The notes under the pieces: generated by a model
The model's input: only the letters and a program-made list of their open reading frames with translations
Told to the model about the DNA's origin: nothing
The model's database searches: none
Translations under genes and position numbers: made by a program
Origin: Thozetella sp. PMI_491
Taxonomy: Eukaryota; Ascomycota; Sordariomycetes; Chaetosphaeriales; Chaetosphaeriaceae
NCBI GenBank assembly: GCA_021432635.1
Contig: MU270018.1
Span: forward strand, 131,579-195,578
Length of the DNA: 64,000 bases
Direction of reading: 5' to 3'
Shown: one piece after another, positions 34,486 through 47,600 of the stretch
Layout of the letters: the number at the start of each line of letters is the position of its first letter
How positions within the stretch are numbered: the first letter of the stretch is position 1

Positions 34486-35669
34486 TCCATATAGGTTATG
34501 GACAATAGGCGGCAGAGCAATTGCCCGGTCGTGAACTCCGGGCGGCGGGTCTGAAAGGCTTTTTTTCCTCCACGCTGTGGGACATGGGAAATGAGAAATA
34601 TGACTGGACTCTGATGATACAGGTTTACAACGTGAAGGATAGTACGAGTGGCGACTCAACGGGTAGGGGATTAGTTGATGAGATGGATTCTCCTTCACCA
34701 TATTTCCACGCTCCGAGCTACTATCGATTTAAAGGGTGGGTACCTTGAGTAGGGATGAGTATTTCGAAAGGATCACTGGTAGGGGCCGTATATATGCGAA
34801 TATATGTCAATCAAGCATTACGTGAAACCAAGTGTTGTGTCCTTCTAAAGCAGGCCTGATGACTATTTGCGATTTATATTTGGCTTGAGACATGGCCGGC
34901 ACACTCAGCGTGTGTGTGTGTGCATAAGCAACTAAGTTCAATTTTTCTTTCTCAAACAACAACAGAGGTATAATAATATAGAAATAATGAAGACATGGTT
35001 TCTTGAATACTCTAATTTTCTAGAGCCTCGTTGTCAAGACCAGATCCTCGCAACCGTAGGATCCGGGCATCCGGTCCTCGTCAACGTATGTAGCCCAAAT
35101 TTGTACGGAGACCTTGCAGCCTCATGGCCGAACAAGTGGACGAGGCTACGGCCGAAAGCGCAAAGATGGGGCTGTGGGGGGAGGGGGCCTGGCGACGCAG
35201 TTGTGCGAGCCACCATTGGGCGGCTATTCAGGGCGTGGCCGATATTGACCCGCCTTATCGAGCTTATCGCGAGGGCCCGAGCCATTTCGTCCAAGATCTG
35301 ATCCCCGACCCAGCTCTCCAACTGGCATCACAGCAGTGTGTTTGCGCATCGCCTTGCTCACTCCCACCCCCTCTCACGCCCTCCAACGCCCTCGCACTGC
35401 GATAAAACTGTGACCAACCTAGTTGTCAGCATTCATTCATCCTGTCGTCCGAGTTTTCAATGACCGTAGCCGGCAGCTCGGCAGTTGCTACAGCTGTAGG
35501 TCGCCTGCCCCCTTTCCATCGTCGTCTCCTGAGCTCCTCGACTCTCAATCGAGGTCAAAACGGAATGGCGCACCCGTCCCTGCCACCCTGATGCGCCCCT
35601 CGATAGGCACTAAGATAAATGTATTGGATATTGCTGACCATGGCCAAAGACGTCGAGGTGCTCCTAGTG
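34486..35669 (+). promoter_or_regulatory. Spacer and leader upstream of SIN3
   Basis: 1.18 kb. The stretch 34790-35000 is visibly AT-rich for this window, with gtatatatgcgaatatatg, a (GT)7 at 34910-34922 and ataataatatagaaataatg. An in-frame ATG at 35640 lies 30 bases before the chosen SIN3 start. No gene was recognised. Confidence 0.4.
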
Positions 35670-38600
35670 ATGAACAGCCAGCCGCTCCACGGCGGTGCAG
35701 GCTTCGACCGCGACCGCGACCGCGACCGGGAGATGGAAGATCAGCGACATCGCGACGAAATAGCGCGCCGAGAACGAGAGAGAGACCGCGACCGCGACCG
35801 CGACCGCGAAGAGGTCGAGCGACAGCATCGCGAGCCGTACCAGCCTGGGGCTCCGCACCACAGCAGCGCCGGCTCCATCCCCATCCACCAACCGGTCGCA
35901 TCTCGCATCTCCAACACAATCCACAGTCCGGGAGGCCTTCTCGCGAAACACGGAGGCTCTGCTCCTTCCATGCCACTTGGTGCGCCATCTGGCCCTCCCG
36001 CAACCTTCGGCGGACCACTCCAGCACGAGGCCAACCGACCTGCGCAACACGCGGGCCCAGGTCCTGCTTCAGGTCCTCAGCAACACCAGATGTTTGCCCC
36101 AATATCCCATGGCCCAGGAGGCCCTGGCAACTCGATTGGTGCGTCGAACGGATCTGGCGCCATATTTGGCGGCCCTCTTCAACAGCAGCAGCAGCAGCAG
36201 GACAGTGCTAGGGCTATCCAGCATGATGGAGCCAGAGCCATGCAACAGATGCCATTCGGGGGCGCTGGTGTTAATCCCAGCCATCCGGCTCCATCTGGTC
36301 CGGCTGCTGCCGCCCAAGGACAGCAGCCTATCTTGAACGTAAGAGTCCGGTTACCCCTAGCCACTAGCCCGTCCATGCTAACCAAGGCGCGTTTACAGGA
36401 TGCCCTCAGCTACTTGGATCAAGTCAAGGTGCAGTTCCATGAACAACCAGACGTGTACAACAAGTTTCTCGACATCATGAAGGACTTCAAGAGTCAGACG
36501 TGCGTATCTCTATTTGGTTTCAGTGCTGATCGAGACGGCTGACACGCGACCAGCATTGATACCCCCGGCGTCATCAGCCGAGTCTCTGAATTGTTTGCGG
36601 GCCACCCCAACCTCATCCAGGGTTTCAATACCTTCCTCCCCCCTGGATACCGTATTGAGTGCGGGCTGGAAAACAACCCCAATAGCATCCGTGTCACGAC
36701 CCCGTCAGGATCGACCATCCACTCTATTGGCGGTAGCCGGACCGTACAGCCAGACGCTATTCCGCCGCCATCCTCAGGGCTCGGGCAAGCATACCTGAGC
36801 CAGCGGCCCAGCAACTGGCAGGCGCCTCTGCATCACAGCATCGAGAGCCCTGAGGCTAACTTCAGCGTACCTGCCCAGAACGGGGCACCTCCCTTCCCCG
36901 GCTCCAGTCAGGCATCGTTCGAAGGGAGCAGCCCGAACCAGCAGAGAGCTGTTCCGGCAGTCCAAGGTGGCCCACCCGCGCCTCACGGCCCCGTGGCGCG
37001 GAATGCTCATACTCCCACTCCTGCTGCCGGCCATCCAGGCCTCAATGGAAATGCTGCGCAGCAGGCGAACTTGGAAAAGCGCGGCCCAGTAGAATTCAAC
37101 CACGCTATCAGCTACGTGAACAAGATCAAGGTGAGACGCCCTCTCCTTCTACCCCTTTCACTTTCTTTCATTTGGCTTCCTCCAGAGTGCAGTTGTAGGC
37201 ACGGGCCCTATCATTAACGCCTCCATGCCCTTGGACTCTTTCACCAACTCATTTCCGGCTCACTTGACTAACCTCACCCTTCTGCAGAACCGCTTCCAGG
37301 ACAAACCTGAAATTTACAAACAGTTCTTGGAAATCTTGCAGACGTACCAACGAGAACAAAAACCCATCCAGGACGTGTATTCCCAGGTCACCACTTTATT
37401 CCACACTGCGCCAGATCTCCTGGAAGACTTTAAGCAGTTCCTGCCAGAGTCGGCAGCTTCGACACGCTCAACTGGTCCGCATGCTGATGAGGGAGCCGCC
37501 ATGAACCCTGCTGTGAGCACGCCGCAACCCGGCCATTCCGCCCGCGACGGTCCCAAGATGCCCCCAGTCGGTAACTTCGCTCCCCCCGCCAGCGCCAGCA
37601 AAGAAAGCAAGAAGCGCCCTCGAGGTCCTGATAAAGGCGCAACTGCACCCGCCCCGACTGCATCTGAACCCGCGCCTTCCTCTCTTCGTAGCACCCTGCC
37701 CCTGACCCAGGCCAGCAAGCGTGTCAAGACATCCCAGAAGCCACTCGGAGACGGATCCCCTGTTGAGCCAACCTTGACGCCTGTCATGCCGGAGCCTCTC
37801 GGTCCAGTCCCTACCTCGGTGGCTACCCAAGATGATATCCTCTTCTTTGATCGAATCAAGAAGCACATCAACAACCGTACTACTATGAGCGAGTTCATGA
37901 AGCTTCTCAACCTGTTCAATCTGGACCTGATCACCAAAGATGTTGTCCTTTACAAGGCGAACCAGTTCATTGGCGGCAACAGCGATCTCCTCGCCTCACT
38001 CAAGGCCATCCTTAAATACGACGGGGAAGAGCAAGAGATCGAGAACCGACCTGAGCCGCCGACTGGCCGCGTGTCACTGAGCAACTGCCGCGGATTCGGT
38101 CCTAGCTATCGCCTGTTGCCCAAGCGGGTAAGTATCTTATCCCGGTCTTCCCCCCCCTCCCCACCCCAGCCACCAGGCCAGAGTGGACAACCCACCTTCT
38201 GACTTTTTCACCGGTAGGAGCGTCTCAAGCCTTGCAGCGGTCGTGACGAGCTGTGTAACTCTGTCCTCAACGACGAGTGGGCGTCCCATCCAACCTGGGC
38301 TTCGGAAGATTCGGGCTTCGTGGCGCACAGAAAGAACGGCTACGAAGAAGGCCTCCACCGCATCGAGGAAGAGCGGCACGACTATGACTACTATATCGAG
38401 GCCAATCAAAAGTGCATCCAGCTGCTCGAGCCCATTGCTCAGCAGATGCTAACCCTCCCTGCCAACGAACGGGCTAACTTCAAGATGCCGCCAGGACTGG
38501 GCGGCCAGAGCACTTCCATCTACAAGCGGGTCCTCAAGAAGATCTACGGACCGGAAAAGGGCGCTGAGGTGGCCAATGAGATGTTTAAGAACCCCTTCTC

Positions 38601-40577
38601 GGTGGTTCCAATCGTCATGGCTCGTCTCAAGCAGAAGGATGAGGAGTGGCGCTTCACCCAGGTACGTCCCTACCCCGCGAGCGCCATCCGTACGAGAAAT
38701 GGTCTAACCTGGTTTGTAGCGCGAGTGGGAGAAGGTGTGGCAGAGTCAGACCGAGACTATGCATATCAAGAGCCTCGATCACATGGGTATCCAAGTCAAG
38801 AACAACGACAAGCGGAACCTATCGGCGAAGCACCAGGTGGACATCATCAAGACCAAACACGAGGAGCAGCGGCGGCTACGCATGGCTGCCAAGAGCAGCG
38901 TTCCGCGTCATCAGTTTTCCTACTCCTTCAAGGACCAGGAGCTTCTTCTCGACCTTCTTCGGTTCATGACCATCTTCGCTACGTTTGGCGGCCAGCATAA
39001 CGCGCTAGAGCGCCGACGTATTATCGAGTTCTTCGAGACCTTTGTCCCGCGGTTCTTTGACCTATCCGACGACAGGGTGCAGGAGAAGTTGGCCGACATC
39101 GACCAGGACTCTGGAGACGACGACGAGGATGAAGCTCTGCCAGCCGAGCTCTCCAATGGCCGGCCGCGCCGGAACGGCAAGAAGGGGGACCTCCTCCGCG
39201 GTGTTCTTGATCCCGGCCGCAATGGCAGCCGGTCTCGGGCCCAGAAGGAAGACAGCGCCGCGTCCGGCAGCAAGGAGACCACTCCTGATGTCGGCTCGGC
39301 CAACGAGGAAGAGATGCCAGATGCTCCCGAAGAAGGCGCGAGCCCTGATGCGTCTAACAACCGATGGCTGCCCGCCGTGCCTGGCCCAATCATCCTCGAG
39401 AGAAATCGTGACGGTAAAGGCGAGGAGATAGTCGATATTGACGGCGAGCTAAAGGCCGATGCCCCGTTCCCACGATCGTGGTACAACTTCTACTGCAACC
39501 AGAACATCTTCGTCTTCTTTAGCCTGCTTCAGGTCCTTTACAAGCGCCTCGAAGCCGTCAAGAACAATACGGAGAGCGTGCTCGCCGAGCTGCGCCGCGA
39601 AAAAGCATACAAGCCGGCCAAGAAGCTCGGCCTCATCCCGGAGGAGTCGCCATACTTTGATGGAGAAGACCCGGAGTCTTTTTGGCCGCGCACCGTAGAC
39701 TTAATCGAAGACTACATCAACAACGACATTGACGAGGCTCGGTACCAGGATGTCCTGCGCCGTTACTATCTTAAGAACGGCTGGACCCTTTACACGATCC
39801 AAGACATCCTCAAGTCGCTCTGCCGTATCGGCTTGGCTTGCAACAACCCGGACACCAAGGGCGAGAAGACCAAGGAGCTTGTCAAGGCTTACCTGGAGAG
39901 CCGCTTCCAGGATGAGACCAGTTTCCAGAACGAGATCAGCGCTCGGAAGTTTGCCGAGAAGTGTGTAAAGGAAAACGACATGTTCGTGATTGGCTGGGTA
40001 AGTTCCCCCGATGCGTGTCACTGCCTTGCTCTGCATGCTAACTGCACCCCAGTATCCCGCGACGAAGGAGGCGACGGTGCGTTGGATCCAGAAGGAAGAC
40101 ACAACCTTCTACACGGATGACATGGACCGCGTCAAACAGTGGTCTTACTACATCTCGTCGTACATGCGCACTGAGAATACGGAGGGCGTTGCCCGATCTC
40201 GGCTGCGCAAGACTCTTCTCTTCCGCAACCTTCCAGCCGATGTCAGGGATGCCTCTTCGGACGAGGTCGAGATACGCAAGGCTGTCGCGTACGATGAAGA
40301 CATGACGCTGCGGATCTGCCTCAACTCGCTCAAGCTAGTATTCGAGAAAGCCACCGGCGAATACTTCATCTATGACGGCGAGGGTTCTGGATCGCAGTCC
40401 GATCGCCCCTACGATGAGGATCAGCAGGCTTTCCAGAAGGAATTCAGGGGCGAGCGCCTCAAGGAGAAGCTAGTCTTAAACAATCGCTGGATGAAGGGCA
40501 TGAGCCAGGAGGAGGTTCAGAAGGCCAACGAGGATTACCAGAAATTGCTGAAGGACGACGACGGACAAGCTCAGTAG
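35670..40577 (+). CDS. SIN3: Transcriptional corepressor Sin3
   Basis: Seven exons: 35670-36338, 36399-36499, 36554-37130, 37288-38127, 38218-38661, 38720-39997 and 40053-40577, giving 1,477 residues. Three paired amphipathic helix domains are seen: PAH1 about 224-290 ([20 protein letters not shown]), PAH2 about 437-505 ([19 protein letters not shown]), and PAH3 about 630-700 ([20 protein letters not shown]). The HDAC-interaction region (about 730-860) includes [21 protein letters not shown] Sin3-family C-terminal domain follows (about 1130-1440, [20 protein letters not shown]). The N-terminus has Arg-Asp/Arg-Glu repeats and a Gln run. Sin3 scaffolds the Rpd3 histone deacetylase complexes in the nucleus. 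In-frame upstream ATGs exist (35640, 35619); MNSQ was chosen by its resemblance to other Sin3 starts. All intron phases agree. Confidence 0.95.
35706..35807 (+). repeat. GACCGC hexamer arrays in SIN3
   Basis: Three perfect GACCGC units plus one variant at 35706-35729, and four perfect units at 35784-35807. They encode Asp-Arg dipeptides in the disordered N-terminus. Confidence 0.9.
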
Positions 40578-40792
40578 ATGGACCTAGCGCCACCGGCCCG
40601 GCTCTCCGGCCGGGAGCAGTGGCTAGGAGGGTAGGCATCTGCGGATACTGGGGATGGAGCTCACGGGAGACAGGCGGTGGTGGGTGAGAAGAAAAGGCTG
40701 CTCTCCTCATGCCCCTCGGGAAGAGCAAGAGCAATGCCATATGGGAGGAAGATCTCGAGATGGCGTTCCGGACCATGGACATGAACTGGTTC

Positions 40793-40824
<32 letters not shown>

Positions 40825-41414
40825 CTCTGTTGACATTTACCAGCCTCGTAACTACCTAGGCCATAGCATTGCCTCGCTTTTTTTCTCTTAGCTCTTTCTA
40901 CTTTGCTTTCATTTTATAGGCTTGCTTCTCCTCCTTGTCCCTCTCTTTCGGAGGTGCACGGGACCTGGTCAGAAAATGCCGGCCCAGGCAGAAAGAGGAA
41001 AGGAGGGAGGAGGAGACGAAGATGGGCTGCGCTGCGCGGGTTTTTTGTCTTGTCCTGAGAGCAGAGAGGAGGTGAGAAAGCCCTTGGCAGGATGCCTCTG
41101 GCTTTCCTCGCTAATTGGGAAGAAAGGGCTGTGAGATTTCTCAGCTTGTACAATCTAGATGTACCATAGAGTACTACTGAGGAAATGCCACACCAGTGTA
41201 TTGTGCGTACATAATACAAATCGACCGCTTAGGCCTCTACCACTTCTCCAAGTTTTTCGTGGACCTGTGCCTGGTAGTGGCGGTTGTCAACGGGGGCCGA
41301 GCTAGGGCAGGCGCTGCCGAGGAGCTTGGGCCACCTGTTGAGTTAGCTATCGCGTCGCGTGAGCGACGATTACCTTGGCTTAACCGGAGCAAGAAACAGG
41401 CCATTGAAACGACC
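40578..41414 (+). other. Spacer between SIN3 and the TMEM70-like gene
   Basis: 837 bases with a C9-T24 tract at 40792-40824, about 215 bases after the SIN3 stop, and further T-rich patches to 40920. An in-frame open stretch precedes the next gene but lacks conservation. No gene was recognised. Confidence 0.5.
40792..40824 (+). repeat. C9-T24 homopolymer tract
   Basis: Nine Cs directly followed by 24 Ts, probably in the SIN3 3' UTR or just beyond it. Confidence 0.9.
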
Positions 41415-41623
41415 ATGTCGACCCTGTTAAGTCGCGCCCGAACGACCCAATATGTCCTCGCCCGGGCTCTGGCGACGGATAGCCGTAGGGGCATCCTTAA
41501 GTTGGGCGCCCGGGCCCGGGCAGGCATCGTTTTCGTCGGCCCTGCAGCCTGTCTGCCAGAGCGCGGGCCGCGCCAACTGAGCACCACGAAGCCGTCAACC
41601 CCTGGAGCCTCGCCTGCCAGCCG

Positions 41624-41656
<33 letters not shown>

Positions 41657-42472
41657 TTCGCAGGGAGGCTCTCCCGCTGGTGGAAGACCTGGTGAGCACC
41701 TCTTTTTGATCCCGGAGCTTATTATTAGTCGGTGTTCATGGTTCTAATGCGGCGCACTAGCATACCCTGAACGGCTGGTCATCTACCATGCCGGCACGGG
41801 AAGGACTGTCTTCCTGGGCTGGCTCAAGATTGCCACCATCTTCACCTTTGCCTTCTTCGGCATGGTGGTAGCCCCGAGATACATGGCTGCCGATGAGCCT
41901 CTCTGGGCCGTAGCGTGTACGTTTGGATTGTATTGCCTGTCTAGACCCTCTCCTCCTCCTGGACTTGAAGGCCTCCCGTCTCCCTCGCCCTTGCCTCTAC
42001 CCAAGCTGAACTCGCATCTTTGACCGCATAACTACGGGCTGAAGACTAACGCCTCTCAGACCTTGTCGTCGGCCTGGTACCTTTCGTCTTCGTGGCGTAC
42101 ACCACCTCCCCCTTCGTGACCTTCATCAACGTAAACCTGCCGCCCTTCGCGCGCACGAACCGGGACATGCTCCTGCGGTTTGCCAAGGCGCCGCCGCCCT
42201 CTACCCGCCTAGAAATCTCGACGCTCAACCTGATCGGCAAGCCACGCGTCAGCCATACGACGGTTGGGGACCTGCGGCCCACGCGCCGCCGCTTCGGCAT
42301 CGTCAACTACGAGCGTGATACCGCCGCCGAGGCCGCCCGCCGCCGGTGGTGGCAGTTGCGCGCTGTTGGGGCCTTCAATATCCAGCCTGGCATGCAAGAC
42401 CGTCTGAAGACGGGGTGGGTGTGGAAGGAGATGGCGGAGGGAATCGGCAGGAGGAACAAGATAGAGCTTTAG
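41415..42472 (+). CDS. Mitochondrial membrane protein, TMEM70/TMEM186-like
   Basis: Exons 41415-41691, 41761-41916 and 42060-42472 encode 281 residues. The N-terminus (MSTLLSRARTTQYVLARALA) is Arg/Ser-rich without acids, as in a mitochondrial presequence, and is followed by a disordered linker with an Ala-Pro repeat. The conserved part starts YHAGTGRTVFLGWLKIATIF. Two hydrophobic segments form a hairpin (about 118-140, and VVGLVPFVFVAYTTSPFV across the second intron). The matrix-side tail carries IGKPRVSHTTVGDLRPTRRR. This matches the TMEM70/TMEM186/TMEM223 inner-membrane family; human TMEM70 and TMEM186 assist assembly of ATP synthase and complex I. The precise fungal role is unknown. The introns keep phase and rejoin the two hydrophobic halves. 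Confidence 0.72.
41624..41659 (+). repeat. GGCTCC hexamer array (Ala-Pro repeat)
   Basis: Five perfect GGCTCC units and one variant encode the APAPAPAPAPAS linker between the presequence and the membrane domain of the TMEM70-like protein. Confidence 0.9.
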
Positions 42473-44608
42473 CTCCTTGCCATTATCCCACCCCCCTTCG
42501 TCACATCGTGCCGCAGTGTGAGGCAGGTGAGAGAGGGTGGTAATGGGATTTCTTCGAACCCTCGGAGCCAACAGGGCACAACGCCATACGGCACCCGAAG
42601 GTGGGACTGCCGGCCCTTGATACCAGAGCTTTGGGGAGCGGAAGGGCTGCCGCGCTGCCCTTACCCCAACGCATGCTGTGGGCTTGGCAAGGCAATATGC
42701 TGCCCTCCACTACATCGACCCTTGTGGCGTTGGAATGTCCGAGAGCGGCAGGAGAGCATGTTTTGGGGGGCAGGGGGAGGGGGGCCACGCCTTCACCGAA
42801 GAATAAAGCAAGCTGCCGGCACTTCATACATGTTGAATCTGCCGTAGGATGGGGCCTGGCGGCCCACCCCAGTTGTAGGGATAATACGAAGAGGCCGGAG
42901 GTACCATGGCGTGTACGATAGCGTCCTATATGATTGATAATGGTACAATGATGCTGGATCGTCCGGGTAGGTCAACGGAAGCCCTGCTGGCCTCGGTGTC
43001 TTAATTGTTCTTCGTCTCCGCGGCTCACTTGCTGCCCGAAGCATGCCGTGCGCCCGAGAAGTGACTCCGGCCCTCCCGCTTCATTCTCCTTCCGAATTAG
43101 CTGCCTCTCTCGTTGCGAGCCCGTCAACCACGTGCGTCCGGAAATTGGGGGTGTGGGCACCGGCCTGCGCGTTTGGGCGAACGTCCGGGACTTGAGGGCA
43201 TAATACGGTCTGATATTGGGCAGCAGCCAGGGCAAGTTCGTTTCCACCACTCAACGCAACCTCTGCGTATAAGCGGAGCTTCCCTACCCGTGGCGCCCCC
43301 CCCCGGCGTCCCCCCCCTTCTTACCCCCTGGACCTGGGACCCAGGCGTGGGTAAATGAAGCTAGCTGCGTCCCGGCTCGAGCCACGCACCGTAAAGGACA
43401 GTCTGTGCAGCTGAACACGTACCCACCGTCGCCGTCTTCGTAGACGCGATTCCATTGCCGCGGGCGCCGGCAATCTAGGCCCCAGGTCCCCAGGCCCCCC
43501 ATCTGTTGCTTGCTTGATAGGGCAGGTGTGGAATGCTGGTGGACCGACCGAGAGCTAGTATCCCGGCATCGTTCCCGGCACCCAGAAATCTGTGGCGGTT
43601 CGAGCCTGGTAGGGTCCGCCAACTGTTCCTGGCCCTCCTCCACAGACAGCTGCTACCTACCTGCCCTATCCATATCTCGGCCAAGTCGTCCAAGAGCTCG
43701 GTCTGCCCAGATACCCAGGCGTATTGCGTCCTTGATCCTCCATGACGGAGGGACATATCATGGCGTAGCAGGGGGGAGGGGGAGGGGGGAGGGCGAGGTG
43801 GCTCTTCCGAATCCAGTCTCGCACTTTGACCTGCCCACTCGGCCCAAAGGTCTTGATCACGCCATCCCAACCGTGGAAAGCCCAGTTTCAGGCGGCTGTC
43901 CGACACCAAGACACGATCATAGACAGGCCTTCCATAACAAGGCGACAGGGCCTGCAGAGGACACTTGGCGAGGACTCTCGACACGTAAAATCACGCCCCT
44001 ACGGGGGCCGCACCTTCATTTTCAACCCTCCACAAACCCCCACGCACCAGGGGGCCAAAGGGGTGGGAGGGAAGCCAGCCCAGAATCACTATCAATACTA
44101 TTGTACAAACCGGTCGTGACTATGCACTCCGTATCATGACTTTAGAAAACTGCATGTCCCTGCAGAGAGCCTATTGTGCCTAGCTCTTCCCTTCAAACGC
44201 CGCTGCTGGGTGGCGTCCCTGATAACGTGGCCACTGGTCGTTTTGTTCTTGCCAGACAGAAAAGAAAAATCACGCTGACCCCCCTTCCAAACATCATCAC
44301 TCGCTGCCAAGAGGTCCCGTTTCCATCTTGGCCGCGCTTGTGTCCAATATTACAAATGTGTCGTAAAAGCATCACGGGCCCGACCCGCTTTGGGTTCCCC
44401 CTTCCCCTGTGTAGCCAGCCCGTCCTGTGGCTCCAATGCTCGCTCTTCCCATGAAAAACAAATATCGTCGCAATATGTACCAACGAAGGGGGCCAGGGCG
44501 GGCCGTCGCTTCTCAAATGCCCCAAACGCACACCAAGGCTGCGCAAGCGGGCCGCGAGCAAAAGGCATTGAGGCCAGTTGTAGACCTCCGGCCTTCAGCG
44601 ATTCAGCT
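42473..44608. other. Convergent intergenic region TMEM70-like / Zn2Cys6 factor
   Basis: 2.14 kb between convergent 3' ends. It has G-rich patches at 42760-42785 and 43770-43800. Open frames up to about 200 codons (43510-44139, +) are low in complexity and lack domains. No RNA gene was recognised. Confidence 0.5.
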
Positions 44609-47600
44609 TCAGCGCGAGCGCTTCACCTCGGCACCAGAATCGTAGTCCCAGGCTCTCTTGAGTCCGCCCTCGTAGACCGAAGCAACCGAGTCTTGCCACA
44701 TGGCCGGCGTGACGAAGGTCTGGACGGGCGCAGCCGAGTATGGTTGCGGGATGGGCTGCGATCCCGAAGGAAGCTGTGAATGCACGGCCTGTATGTCCTG
44801 GATGGTCGGCACTTCGGCGGCACCTGGTGGAACACTTAGAGAACTGGACTGTGGGGAGACGGAGACCGCCGGAGGCGCTGGAGGCGTACCAAAAGACGTA
44901 TTCCATTGTCTGGGTCACGGTCAGCCACGTCGGATCAGGGCACAATCAGTGGGCAGGAGGGGGGAGGGAGAATTGCTCACTCAAATATACGCGCAGGATT
45001 CCAGGCAGGGGCGTCCGCGACAGGCACTGTCTGCGGCATGCCCGGGGCCTGCGAACCCGGGGTCGGCCCCATCACCACGAGAGACTGCAGGCCTGGTGAT
45101 GCACCTTTATTGTCCACAGGACCAGCTGAGATGGGAGGCGTGATGGGATGGCTGGCGTAATGCTGCTGCACCGCTTGCGTGTCGATATGCTGGTGCTCCA
45201 TCGACCCGTTTCGCGAAATGTTGGCTCGGAAGGTAGGCCGTGGGCCTGGAGGGCTCGGGTGCGTAGACGACTGTGGGCTGCCGTAGGGGAAGCTGGGCTT
45301 GAGCATGAACGGCTTCCTCGTGTCCGCGGAGAAGGCCTCGCGCACCGAGTCGACCTGCTTCTGCATGTCAGGCATTGGCCACGCCCCCATGCACTTCTCG
45401 AGGATTCGCATGTGCCGAGTGAAGTACTCCCGAGCGTCCGTGTTCAGGTCTGGGTCAGGAGACGTCAGGGCAACCTAATAGGTTTAGTTAGCAGCAGCTC
45501 ACAGGCAGATAGAATAGCCGAAGCTAGGGGGTGAGAACGGGAGTGGTGGAGAAAGGGGGTTAATGAATGATCGCACCAAATGCAGAACAATGCAAGCAAG
45601 CACGGCATATATGGTGAAGTTGATGCCGCGCTGCATGCACTGGAGCCCCAGCAGGCCGTAGGTTTGCAACACGGCTTCCTGTAGCCTGCAGAGCATCTTG
45701 GCCGCGTTGTAGGACACCACCATGTGATGCTTCCATTGTCCATCCACACCGCCGGGCTGGAGGAACGCAAGCTGTGGCCGGTGGAACAGGATGATACTCA
45801 AGTAGTAGTACGAGTGCAGGTTTCCCATAAAAGGCGACGACAACCAAGGCGTAGATCCGTCCGGAGGGTAGCTGATGGCCAAGTCCTGGGGGAGCTCTGC
45901 GAGCCATGCATTCAGCCCCGGATTGATCTGCACAAACTCCGGGTCGATGCCCCAGTCCTTCGTCTTCCGAAGGCGCGCATAGGCGCGGTTCATGCGCCCG
46001 ATGTTGCGCACCACTCTTGCTAGATAGGTGAAATTGCGCGAAACGTGGTACTCGGAATCGTCAGCACTGGGATTCGGCCGTGGAATGCTGAAGTCCACAG
46101 AGTCGATCTCGACTTGGAGGTCGGTGCGAGCTACAACTAAGTTAGCGCCTTGACTCATGATCGAGGAACAGGGGATCGGCGCACCTTGGGGAGAGCCAAT
46201 CATGACCTCGCACACAAAGATAATTTGCCATATTCTCGTCTTCAGCTGGCAGTCGGAAGGGGTCGAGCCACACAGCTTTCCCGTTTGGTGGTCCGAGAAG
46301 TGCTCATCTAGACCGAGATCCTTTGCCATCTGAACGCATTGGACGATGCTCATCCATGAACGATAGTAATAGCCTCGTTTTGGGGCCTGCTCTCTAGCTT
46401 TAAGGATGATCAAGAGGGCTTGGAGGGTGCTTAGTCGGGGAACATCCATGAACGAGTCGGCGTGCCCTAGTGTCTCACGTTAGCGGGCTCAGTATCTAGC
46501 GTGTAGGACGGCCGGCATCATACGGGTTGCGAGGGCTAGCCATTGCTGGCCTTGCGCCGGCTCATCCGCCAAACGGCCGGCAATGGAGAAGATGGCCTCG
46601 ATGAGCAGGGGGGATATAGATTCCCGGTTAGTCTGCCACTGCTGATAGAACGCAGCCTTGTCGAGTACAGGAACGTATGGGTGCGCATTCGCGAAGTACA
46701 AGTCGAAGTAGTGCATGATGGTCTCGTCGTCGGGCATCAGCTCCGGAGGGATTCGAATCTTTAGACCTGGGCCGGAGGCCAGCGGCGGGAGGAGGCTTTT
46801 GTAGTCGTCCGCATCCTCGACCGCAGGCTCTTCCTCTCGAGTGGGTGGCCTCAGCTTGTTGTTCAAGTAGGGCGCTGCGGTGCGTGTTAGAGAGCTTTCG
46901 GGATGGGGTTGGAGAGGACAGACTCACCTGTTCCTGCCTCATTGACCTTCAATGCTCCTAGCAGATCCGCCAGGTCCTGTTGTCCATACTCGTCCTGGTG
47001 GAAGGACGTGTCGGGCGGAGAGTCGGGCCGTGAGCCTTGGTGCAGCGGGGGTGTCGGGAATGCCTGATGGCTTTGGTACGACTGCTCGACGTTGACGGGC
47101 GGCGGGACGGTGGTGTAATGCATATTGTGAGCCACACCTTGGGGGCCGGGAAACTGGCTCTGGTAGAGGCCGGCAGCATCTTGGTAGGAAGTAGGGGGCG
47201 CATACATGCCCGGTTGCTTCTGGGCGCCAGCAAGCAGCTGCTGGTCTTGTAGAGGGAGTTCCTGGCGGAAGCCATCTTGGATCTGAGAGGTCTCGTACTG
47301 GGACCCTGACGGTTCATACACCTGAGTTTCGTTGGAGCCATCAAACCCATTCGGCCGGACACAATGCAGCTTCAACCGGATGCAGGCTGAGCATGGCCAA
47401 GTATTTGTTGTCGCCGCGTCACACTTGATCTTCCTCCTCCGGCAACCCTCACATGCTCTCATCACTGTACGCGGTCAATCAGCATGACAGGCTCGGGAAT
47501 GAAGAGGACGGCGGCATGAGTAGGGAATGTACCTTTCAATCGCTTGTGGCGATTGTGCTCGTCAACAAAGACATAGTCTAGAGCCGAGTCAGCGACATCA

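Noticed and set aside
43590-43640. GGTTCGAGCC resembling a tRNA T arm
   Set aside because: The flanking bases do not pair into a T stem and no cloverleaf was found.
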